Assembly (NCBI GenBank): GCA_937920635.1
Contig: CAKZUE010000033.1
Span: 62,001-126,000, forward strand
Direction of reading: 5' to 3'
Origin: an uncultured Bryobacteraceae bacterium
GTDB lineage: Bacteria > Acidobacteriota > Terriglobia > Bryobacterales > Bryobacteraceae
DNA: 64,000 nt
Made by a program: the position numbers and the translations under genes. This document shows, piece by piece, positions 54,110-64,000 of the stretch; the stretch's first letter is position 1, and each line of letters opens with the position of its first letter. A model generated the notes under the pieces. The model saw nothing but the letters and a program-made list of their open reading frames with translations, was not told where the DNA came from and did no database searches.

Positions 54110-57100
54110 TCAGAAGTTGTAGCGGACGGCGAAAATCATGCCGCGACCGCCGACGTCCGTGAAGCCGAGGTTCAGGAACGTGGTGTTGTTGGTGTTGTTG
54201 GACACCGTGTTGGAAGGCAGAGCGTTGAAGTTGCGGTGATTGAAGACGTTGAAGACCTCCCACCGCAGGTCCAGACTCTGCGACTCGCCGAACGTCCGCA
54301 CGCGCTTGCTCAGCGCCGCGTCGGTGTTGTAAGTGTTGCCCACGCGGCGGATGTTGGCGCCGGCGCCGATGAGGCCGGAGTTGTTCGGGTAGGCCATCCA
54401 CATCGGGTTCGAGACCGTGGGGCTGGTGCCCGTGCCAGGCGTGCCGTTGGGGTTGAAGCCGGCGCGCTGGCTGAAGTTGATGGTGGAAATCTGCCCGGGC
54501 AGAATTCCCAGAGGATTGTTGCCGTTGAGGATGCTGTACGGCCAACCCTGCTGCATCGTGGTGATGCCGCTGATCGACCAGCCGTCGACGATGCGGCCCC
54601 ACAGCCCCTTCTGCTTGAAGAACTCGGGGAACTGGTAGATGCCATTGACCACCAGCCGGTGCGGCGTGTCAAAGCCCGAGCGCGCTTTGTCGAGCCGCAT
54701 GTTGAACGGCACCGACGGCAGCGTGCGGTTGGTCTGTCCGCCGAGGATGTCGTCGTTCTCGCTGATGAAGGTCGACCAGGTGTAGTTCGCCTCGAACTGA
54801 TAGCCCTTCGAGAAGCGCTTTTCCACGGTCATCTGCATCGAGTGGAAGTTGGACATGCCGTAGCCGTCGCCGACCAGGATCGAGCCGCGGGTGGGATCCA
54901 CGCGCCAGGCGGCCGCACCGCTTACCGTAGTGGCCTTCATTCCGTAGCTCTGGATCACCGGTTGCAGCAGTTCCGGATTCGCCTTCACGGCGGCGTCGAA
55001 GAAGCCCAGGTTTCGCTCGGCTTCGCGCACCAGGCGCACTCCGCGCGTGCCGACGTAGAAGAGCTTGAACGCGTAATCGGTGGTGAGCTGCCGCTCGATG
55101 CCGAGGCTGACCTGCTGCGAATACGGCTGCTGGATCCGCTTGTCCGGCGAGTAATACCGGTAGGGCAGCAGATTGGGATCGCCCTTGTAATCGCTCGGCT
55201 GCGGCGGCGCCGGGCGCTTGGCCGGATCGAAGATCTGCGTTCCGGTCAGATTGGCGAGCGTCACCGTCACGCCGCGCGGGTAGTTGCGGGCAGTGTTCAG
55301 CAGAATATTCTGGAACACCTGGTCGTAACTGATGGCATAGCCGCCGCGCAGCACGAACTTGCCGCCGCCGCTGAGCCAGCCCAGCAAGCCGTCGGCCGCC
55401 TTCGGGCTCCAGGCGAAGCCCACACGTGGCGCCCAGTTGTTGACGTCCGCCTTGGCGTTCGAGAAATATCCGAACGGCACGGAGGTGTACTCGTACCGGA
55501 TGCCCAGGTTCAGCATGAGGTTGTTGGTGATTCGGTAGTCATCGGCGAAGAAGCCCTGGAATTCATGCGTCTTCGCCGGCACCGAACCAGTGCCCGCGTA
55601 CTGGCTGAACTGCGCATTGCGGTCGAAGAGGAAGTCCGCCAGGCTGGGGTAGCTGATCACGCCGCGGCTGGCGGGAGCAAAGAAAGAGTTGAGCCGGTAC
55701 TGGAGGTAGTTGAAGCCGTAGCGCAACGTGTGTTTCGACTGCATCTGCGACCAGTTGTTGGTCAGCTCATACAGGTTGTCCGTGCGGTATTGCGGGTAAT
55801 TCTGGTTGCCGATGGTGGGCAAACTGGAACCGGAGATGGAGAACTGCGCCGGGAAGTTTTCGGGGAAGGTCGCCTCGCGGCGGGCATAGCTCAGGCGGGT
55901 CTCCATGACCAGCGTCGGGTTCCATACCCGGATGTGGTTGATGGTCGCGTTGTTGTTCACAACGATGGACCCGACCTGGTTCACCGCCAGCGATGCCGGC
56001 GAGCCGGGGTCGGTATTGTCGTCCTTGATCCACCGCATCTGGAGGTTGTCCTTGTCGGTCAGCCGCCAGTCGTAGCGCATCAGGCCGCGGTGAATGTCGC
56101 GCCCGTAGGAAAGCGCCTGCCCCGCGCCGCGGCGGTACTGCTGTACGGGAAGAGCCAGCGTCGGACCGCCCGGGATCGCCACGTTCACCGTGCCCACGGG
56201 GGTCGGATCATTGGCCACCGGGTACCATTGCTTCAGAAAAGCTACCGTACCGGGCGCGAAGCTGTTCTGGTATTGGGTCAGCAGATCCCACGCCTGCTGA
56301 GAGTAAGTTGAGGTGACCGGATTTGCGGTCGACCGCAGCCGGTCCAGGTCGTATCCGCCGAAGAAGAACAGCCTGTTTTTGATGATCGGGCCGCCGACGG
56401 AGCCCAGCACCTGGTTGCGGACAATCACCCCGCGGGCGCGCCGCATGGCGTCATAGTCGCTGGCGCCAGCCGCTTTCTGCGCGTTGAACGTGCGCTGCTG
56501 GCTGGTGCTGAACGCATCCCAGCCGTTGCCCAGCCAGCTCCAGCGGGCGATCCCGTGGAATTCGTTCGTGCCCGACTTGGTCACCTGCATGACCACTGAG
56601 CCGGAGTTGCGGCCGTATTCGGCCGAGAAGGTGTTGGTGATGATGCGGAACTCGCCCAGATACTCGGGGGCAGGGGACTGCCGCGGGATCGACAGCGACT
56701 GGTCATTGTTGTTGGCGCCGTCGAGCATGAAGTTGTTGGAGCGCGTGCGGGCGCCGTTGACCACGAAGCCCGAACCGGGGCGTCCGGCGTTGTTTCCCGT
56801 CACTCCCGGCTGCAACAGCGCGAGGCCCGTCAGCGTGTTCAGGCCGGGCAACTCAAGAATCCGGCGCGACTCGACGCCGCGGCTGATCTGCGCCTTGGTG
56901 GCCTCGATGAGCGGCGCCTCTTCGGTGATCGTGATCACTTCCTGCGTGCCGCTCGGCTTGAGCGTCACGTCCACGGCGCGCTCGACGGAGGATTCCACCG
57001 TCAGCGGCCCGCGGATCACTTTCTCAAACCCCTTCGCAGCCACTTCGAGCTGGTAGCGCCCGATCGGCAGCGACGGGGCTCGCCAGAATCCGGTCTCGTC

Positions 57101-57292
57101 AGTTTTCAGTTCGCGGGTCAAGCCCTGATCCATGGAACGAATGACGACGTCCGCACCCGGCACTACCGCGCCGGAAGCGTCCGTCACCGTACCGGCCAGA
57201 GACCCGTAGATGGTCTGTGCAGCTAGCGGACCGGCCAGCGCTGCTGCCAACAGCAGCGCCAGCGCCCATCGCACGACAGGCTGTTTGCTCAT
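54110..57292 (-). CDS. TonB-dependent receptor, Oar-like
   Basis: The protein has about 1060 residues from the ATG at 57292 (AGGAG nine bases upstream); the ATG at 57301 sits right against that site. It has a signal peptide (RWALALLLAAALAGPLAAQ), a carboxypeptidase-regulatory domain (GSLAGTVTDASGAVVPGADV), a plug (ILELPGLNTLTGLALLQPG, GSVVMQVTKSGTNEFHG), and a barrel ending VRYNF. It is a tandem neighbour of the receptor at 57704; each has its own terminator, so they are separate units. Ligand unknown. Confidence 0.92.
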   Translation of the reverse strand: MSKQPVVRWALALLLAAALAGPLAAQTIYGSLAGTVTDASGAVVPGADVVIRSMDQGLTRELKTDETGFWRAPSLPIGRYQLEVAAKGFEKVIRGPLTVESSVERAVDVTLKPSGTQEVITITEEAPLIEATKAQISRGVESRRILELPGLNTLTGLALLQPGVTGNNAGRPGSGFVVNGARTRSNNFMLDGANNNDQSLSIPRQSPAPEYLGEFRIITNTFSAEYGRNSGSVVMQVTKSGTNEFHGIARWSWLGNGWDAFSTSQQRTFNAQKAAGASDYDAMRRARGVIVRNQVLGSVGGPIIKNRLFFFGGYDLDRLRSTANPVTSTYSQQAWDLLTQYQNSFAPGTVAFLKQWYPVANDPTPVGTVNVAIPGGPTLALPVQQYRRGAGQALSYGRDIHRGLMRYDWRLTDKDNLQMRWIKDDNTDPGSPASLAVNQVGSIVVNNNATINHIRVWNPTLVMETRLSYARREATFPENFPAQFSISGSSLPTIGNQNYPQYRTDNLYELTNNWSQMQSKHTLRYGFNYLQYRLNSFFAPASRGVISYPSLADFLFDRNAQFSQYAGTGSVPAKTHEFQGFFADDYRITNNLMLNLGIRYEYTSVPFGYFSNAKADVNNWAPRVGFAWSPKAADGLLGWLSGGGKFVLRGGYAISYDQVFQNILLNTARNYPRGVTVTLANLTGTQIFDPAKRPAPPQPSDYKGDPNLLPYRYYSPDKRIQQPYSQQVSLGIERQLTTDYAFKLFYVGTRGVRLVREAERNLGFFDAAVKANPELLQPVIQSYGMKATTVSGAAAWRVDPTRGSILVGDGYGMSNFHSMQMTVEKRFSKGYQFEANYTWSTFISENDDILGGQTNRTLPSVPFNMRLDKARSGFDTPHRLVVNGIYQFPEFFKQKGLWGRIVDGWSISGITTMQQGWPYSILNGNNPLGILPGQISTINFSQRAGFNPNGTPGTGTSPTVSNPMWMAYPNNSGLIGAGANIRRVGNTYNTDAALSKRVRTFGESQSLDLRWEVFNVFNHRNFNALPSNTVSNNTNNTTFLNLGFTDVGGRGMIFAVRYNF

Positions 57293-57301
57293 CTTCTTCA
57301 T

Positions 57302-57637
57302 CTCCTGTGCAGACTTGAAAGAACCTGGGCTGGCGGGGACTAGTCAGAGAGAGACACCACAATCCCGTGCCTGCATCCTTTGACAATTCGAAGATCGCGG
57401 GGTCTCGTTGGAGACCAAACCTCACCAAACCCCTCAATAATAGATGTATAGCACGTTTCGAACATGAAAAGAAGTTGAATCGCAGAGCTAGCGCCACTCA
57501 TTCGTGGGTGTTGCCCGGCCCCTTTGGAGAACAGAAGCCGTGGCGGGACGGCGCTTTTGCCTGAAACCAGCTCTCTCCGAGAGGGGAAGCGCGAATGAAG
57601 CGGGCCGGCTCTTGCATTTGGCGCCGAGAATGGAAAA
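57302..57637. other. Non-coding gap between two receptor genes
   Basis: I see no gene here. The stretch around 57440-57470 is AT-rich compared with the surroundings and is the likely promoter region for the receptor reading leftward from 57292. Confidence 0.6.
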
Positions 57638-57674
57638 GCCGCCGGGCTCCCCTGGTGGGGGCCAGCCCGGCGGC
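57628..57674 (-). terminator. Terminator after the receptor gene at 57704
   Basis: The stem GCCGCCGGGCT (57638-57648) / AGCCCGGCGGC (57664-57674) has a 15-base loop and, on the minus strand, TTTTCC after it. Confidence 0.85.
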
Positions 57675-57703
57675 TGATGGTCAGCCCGAACGAAAGCTTC
57701 CGA

Positions 57704-60700
57704 TTACCAGAAGGCCTTGAAGCCGATCTGGACCTGGCGCGGATAGCCGTTGCCGATCCACGCCTGGTGCGGGAAGATCGTGCCGAAGTTCGGGTCGTTG
57801 GGGTTGGTGTTGAAGTGGCTGTCGCGCCCGAAGAAGTAATAGTTGGTAAGGTTGAACGCCTCGCCGCGGATCTGGGCCCGCAGCCGCTCGGTGATGTTGA
57901 TGGTCTTCGAGACGGCCAGATCGATGTTGAACAGTTGCTGCTTGCGGATCTGGCCGCTGCGGAACGGCGTGTAGCGGGGCGCATAGTCGGAGGTCATCAG
58001 CCAGGCATACTGGCTGAAGTCGGTCGCCGAGCAGCCGCGGGAGATCGAGAACGACTGCGGGACGATGCGTCCGTCATTGAACTGGCGCAGCACGCAGGGG
58101 TTCCAGCCCCGGATCTGGTGCGCCTTCCAGTCGACCGTGCCTTTCCAGTCTCCGCCGATCGTGCGGGGATCCTTGAGCATGATCGCGTTGCCGGGCAGGT
58201 TGTTCGGCTCGCCGGAGGCCCATTGGGTGTAAGTGCTGAGCGTCCAGCCGCCGACAAAGGCGTTGGCCAGCTTGCCCATGTCGCCGCCGAACTTCTTGCC
58301 GCGGCCGAAAGGAAGGTCATAGACGGTGTTGAACTTGACATAGTGGGGCCGGTCGTTGAAGTACAGGCCTCGCTGCGGCACGCCATTGTAGGCGTCCGTG
58401 TAACCCCAGCGCTCGATCATCTTGCTCAGCGTGTAGTTCCACATGAGCGTGAGGTCGCGGCCGACGCGGTGGTTGTAGTTGATCTGGAGCGAGTCATACC
58501 AGATCCTGGAGGTGTTCAGTCCCTGCTGCAGCATGTTGCCGCTGAACTGCGGATAGGGCCGGTTCAACTGGAACCGCGTCAACCGGTCGGCCGTGAAATG
58601 CGTGGTTCCGCGGAACGCCTCGATCCCCTTGAACGGGTTGGGAATCGTGGCGTTGCAGTAGTTGGGGTCGCCGCCCTCCAGCAGGTAGCACTGCTTGCGA
58701 AACGCCGCCGATGGGATGTTGAAATCCCGCTCGTCATTGGCGCCCACCGTGCGGCTGCCCACGTAGGAGATGTCCAGCGTCGAGTTGCCGCTCAGCAGGT
58801 ACTGGAAGCCGAAGGAGAACTGGTGCACGTACGGCGTCCAGAAGTCGGGGTTGAACCAGTTGGTGTTGCGCCCGAGAAAGGTGTTGTAACCGCCCGAGGC
58901 GCCGGCGGGGAACTTGATACCGCCAGGATATGGGTTGGTGAGCAGCGTGTTGGAAACGAGGGTGCGCCCGCCGTCCTCGCTGTTGACCATCGGCGTGTTT
59001 TCCGTGAACCCGGCGAACTGGAGGTAATTGTTGTTCGGGTTCATGTAGTACAGCCCGTAGCCGCCGCGCATCACCAGTTTCTGCGCGATCTGATAGGCGA
59101 AGCCGGCACGGGGCTGCCAGTTGTTGAGATCGCGTTTGGCGGCGATCCGAGGATTGCCGCCCGTGCCGACAAATTCAAGCCCGCCCGTGAGGTTGGCCAG
59201 GTTCGGATACAGCGCCAGCATCGCCGCCGGAATCTGCCGTGCGACCGGGCTGGGGGCGTTTGGATTGAAGCCGCGGTTCATGCGGTTCCACTTCTCGTCC
59301 GGCGGCCCGTTGTAGTCATAGCGCAGGCCGAGATTCAGAGTCAGCCGGCGCGTCACCTTCCAGTCGTCCTGGAAGTACGGCGCGAAGTACCACTGCCGGT
59401 TGAACGGATACAGCGGGATGTTCACCGATCCGCCGACGCCGCCGATCAGGAAAGACGCGTAGGCGTCGCCTGCGGTAGGCTCGCCCTGGTTCCAGAGCCG
59501 CTGCGTCCACTGCGTCTGACCCTGGAAATAGAGGATATTGCCGGTGTTCTGCTGGATGAAGTGGATGCGCCGCAGGTCGATGCCCGTCTTCATTGTGTGG
59601 CCGCGCCAGATCTTGGTCAGGTTGCCCATCAAGTTGTAATTATTGGTGATGTTGATGGACTGGTAACGGCCGAGCGAGCTGTATCCCTGGATCTCCCAGC
59701 GCCCGAAGAAGCGCGGCGTGGGAAGCTGGTTGATCAGGGAGGCGGGCAGCCCCAGGCTGGTGAGGTCGAAGTTCTCGTTCGCCCTGCCAAAGCCCTTCTC
59801 AATGAAACGGTTGTGAGAGCCGCGGACGTTCAGCACCGTGGTCGGCGAGGCGGTCCAGACCCAGTCGGCCACGTAGGCGTCGTTGATCCGCTGGAAGGGC
59901 TGCTGGCCGTCGGTGCCCACCTTGTTGTCGAGGTTGTTTACCGCGCGGTCTTCAGTGCGGTCGTTGGAGGCGTGACGGAAGAAGGCGCGGTGATTCTGTC
60001 CGAAATTCCAGTCGAATTTCAGAATCAGATTGTAGAATTTGTCCTTGGCCGCGTATTGGGGATTCAGGTTGTTTACCGTGGAATAGCGGACGCCCGCCGT
60101 CTTGGCGTTGGGCAGGGGCATGAACTTGGTCACCGCCGCGGCAACCGGGGTGATCATGCTCGGCGGAATCATGTTGCCGGGGAACGGCTGACGTTGCGGA
60201 TCGCCCCCCACGAGCGTGTAGGCATAGGGATTGTAAATCGTGATGGGCCGGCCGTCCGCGGCGGTCAGCTTCGAGAAATCTCCCTGCCGCATTTCCGGTT
60301 CAGGATAAGAATTCTGGAGGAATTGCGGCCATTTCTCCCGGTAATTCTCAAAGCTTCCCATGTAGAAAAGCCGGACCGCCCCGTCCTTCTTCAGCAGCTT
60401 CGGCAGGTACACGGGCCCGTCGAGCTGGAAGCCGTACTGGTCGAGCGTGTGGTCGGGGCGCTGCGCTCCGACGGCGTTGTTCTGATAGGTATTCGCATCC
60501 AAGGCCTTGCGCCGCATGAACTCCCATGCGGTTGCGTGGAATTCGTTGGATCCGGACTTCAGCACCACGTTGAAGACGCCGCCGCCCGTCTTGCCGTACT
60601 GGGCGTCGTACGAGTTCTGCTGCACGGAGAACTCCTGCACGGCGTCCACGATGGGCACGTAAGCGATGTTGTTGTTGCCCGCCTGCCCGTTGTTGGGCGC

Positions 60701-61294
60701 GCCGTCCATCAGGAACTCGTTGTTGGACTGCCGGCCGCCGTTCACCGACCACTCGGCGATGGCGCCGTTGTCGAACGGGCGCTGCCAGATGGCCGCGCCG
60801 CGGAACGTCACGCCGCTCATCATCGCGCCCAGCATGAACGGGTTGCGCGAATTGAGCGGCATTTCCGCCACCTGCCGCTGGTTCACGATCGCGGCGCGGC
60901 TGGCGGTCTGCGTTTCGAGCACCGCCGCTTCGGCGGTGACGTTGATGGATTCCGTCACCATGCCGACCTCGAGCGTGACGTCGAGCGGCACGATGCGGCC
61001 GACTTCCAGAACCACGTTCTCGCGGTTGAACTGCTTGAAGCCTTCCGCCTGCACGGTGACTTTGTAGTTGCCGGGACGAAGGAACGGGATGGTGTAGGTG
61101 CCCGTGGAATCCGTCGTCGCCGTCGATGTCTCATTGGTCGCCGTATTGAGAGCGGTGACCTTCGCATTGGGAACCACGCCGCCGGTGGAGTCGAAGACGC
61201 GTCCCGAAATTGTGGCGCGGAACTCCTGCGACATGGCGAATGCCGCCAGAACGCAGAGCAGCGCCCCTGTTCTGGCCAGAGCGAGTCGACTCAT
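57704..61294 (-). CDS. TonB-dependent receptor, Oar-like
   Basis: The 1196-residue receptor has a signal peptide (SRLALARTGALLCVLAAFAMS) and a carboxypeptidase-regulatory domain (SGRVFDSTGGVVPNAKVTAL, TYTIPFLRPGNYKVTVQ). The plug (AEMPLNSRNPFMLGAMM, GGGVFNVVLKSGSNEFHA) and barrel follow, ending IGFKAFW. GGAAGGGGG precedes the ATG. It is the largest of the five receptors here. Its neighbours give no substrate clue. Confidence 0.92.
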   Translation of the reverse strand: MSRLALARTGALLCVLAAFAMSQEFRATISGRVFDSTGGVVPNAKVTALNTATNETSTATTDSTGTYTIPFLRPGNYKVTVQAEGFKQFNRENVVLEVGRIVPLDVTLEVGMVTESINVTAEAAVLETQTASRAAIVNQRQVAEMPLNSRNPFMLGAMMSGVTFRGAAIWQRPFDNGAIAEWSVNGGRQSNNEFLMDGAPNNGQAGNNNIAYVPIVDAVQEFSVQQNSYDAQYGKTGGGVFNVVLKSGSNEFHATAWEFMRRKALDANTYQNNAVGAQRPDHTLDQYGFQLDGPVYLPKLLKKDGAVRLFYMGSFENYREKWPQFLQNSYPEPEMRQGDFSKLTAADGRPITIYNPYAYTLVGGDPQRQPFPGNMIPPSMITPVAAAVTKFMPLPNAKTAGVRYSTVNNLNPQYAAKDKFYNLILKFDWNFGQNHRAFFRHASNDRTEDRAVNNLDNKVGTDGQQPFQRINDAYVADWVWTASPTTVLNVRGSHNRFIEKGFGRANENFDLTSLGLPASLINQLPTPRFFGRWEIQGYSSLGRYQSINITNNYNLMGNLTKIWRGHTMKTGIDLRRIHFIQQNTGNILYFQGQTQWTQRLWNQGEPTAGDAYASFLIGGVGGSVNIPLYPFNRQWYFAPYFQDDWKVTRRLTLNLGLRYDYNGPPDEKWNRMNRGFNPNAPSPVARQIPAAMLALYPNLANLTGGLEFVGTGGNPRIAAKRDLNNWQPRAGFAYQIAQKLVMRGGYGLYYMNPNNNYLQFAGFTENTPMVNSEDGGRTLVSNTLLTNPYPGGIKFPAGASGGYNTFLGRNTNWFNPDFWTPYVHQFSFGFQYLLSGNSTLDISYVGSRTVGANDERDFNIPSAAFRKQCYLLEGGDPNYCNATIPNPFKGIEAFRGTTHFTADRLTRFQLNRPYPQFSGNMLQQGLNTSRIWYDSLQINYNHRVGRDLTLMWNYTLSKMIERWGYTDAYNGVPQRGLYFNDRPHYVKFNTVYDLPFGRGKKFGGDMGKLANAFVGGWTLSTYTQWASGEPNNLPGNAIMLKDPRTIGGDWKGTVDWKAHQIRGWNPCVLRQFNDGRIVPQSFSISRGCSATDFSQYAWLMTSDYAPRYTPFRSGQIRKQQLFNIDLAVSKTINITERLRAQIRGEAFNLTNYYFFGRDSHFNTNPNDPNFGTIFPHQAWIGNGYPRQVQIGFKAFW

Positions 61295-61482
61295 TCGATA
61301 GAACCCCCTTCCGTTGGTGGATCAGACCCCTGCGTTCAGACTCCTGGGGCTTGCAACCCCCGGCTCCTGTGCAGGTGGAAGGATTCTATCAGAGGCCAGT
61401 ACCGGATTCAATGCTCTTTCGCTGAGCGCTTGCACCCGCTTTCTGAGGAGCTTTGTGATGTCCCGCCGGCGGATGAAATCAA

Positions 61483-61510
61483 GGCGGCAGCTCCGCGGGG
61501 GGCTGCCGCC
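61483..61510 (-). terminator. Likely terminator after clpC
   Basis: GGCGGCAGC (61483-61491) pairs with GCTGCCGCC (61502-61510). The minus-strand tail TTGATTTC is only moderately T-rich, so the call is tentative. Confidence 0.5.
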
Positions 61511-61534
61511 TGGGATGGGAATCCTGAGGACTGC

Positions 61535-64000
<2,466 letters not shown>

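Noticed and set aside
53318-56311. Open frame of 997 codons on the plus strand over the receptor at 54110
   Set aside because: Antisense shadow of the receptor; Arg/Val/His-rich sequence with no recognisable domain.

Overview
This window reads as chromosomal DNA from an acidobacterium, most likely of the Solibacter/Bryobacter group. The grounds are the high GC content, five giant TonB-dependent receptors of the Oar-like type with an N-terminal carboxypeptidase-regulatory (Ig-like) domain, a ToxR-type winged-helix protein fused to a PD40/TolB propeller, many secreted oxidoreductases with Tat-like leaders, and didermic genes (bamA, skp). The taxonomic call is inference from gene content; there is no rRNA or tRNA gene in the window.

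Layout. 1-1741: a hybrid propeller-type histidine kinase (5' end outside the window) and its NarL-type regulator. 2094-17631: a secreted/outer-membrane glycan-use region: receptor, Tat-exported protein of unknown function, exported FAD oxidoreductase, opposing ToxR-propeller regulator, GH106 alpha-L-rhamnosidase, second receptor, strong terminator. 17694-23563: surface-glycan genes (methyltransferase, AsnB-type amidotransferase, ArnT-like GT83 transferase, GT4 transferase). 23550-26218: two secreted proteins of unknown function around an aldo/keto reductase. 26230-27893: a compact arsenic operon (arsR, arsM, arsC) with a promoter/operator that abuts the start codon. 27929-33946: exported Gfo/Idh/MocA oxidoreductase, then a receptor paired with a secreted beta-helix-like protein. 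34145-36078: a DUF2911 protein and, divergently, a bacterial microcompartment shell cluster (one hexamer and three pentamer genes) with no cargo enzyme beside it. 36001-41775 (minus): sodA, guaD, ybjQ-like, potABCD, membrane protein, apparently one transcription unit. 41897-44065: dciA-like, gatC, gatA. 44333-53264: maf, EVE protein, capsule export trio (Wza/GumC/CpsD-like), membrane protein, bamA, skp. 53542-61294: a dead IS4-type transposase fragment and two more receptors. 61535-64000: clpC, cut by the window end.

How it fits together. The receptor/GH106/oxidoreductase region suggests uptake and breakdown of rhamnose-bearing plant or microbial glycans. The orphan shell genes are the most unusual system here. 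In planctomycetes and verrucomicrobia, shells with three pentamer paralogs process lactaldehyde from fucose/rhamnose, so a link with the rhamnosidase is possible but unproven. Several genes (arsR, asnB, the aldo/keto reductase, maf) lack a Shine-Dalgarno sequence but have a TANNNT -10-like box 6-9 bases before the start codon, which suggests leaderless transcription.
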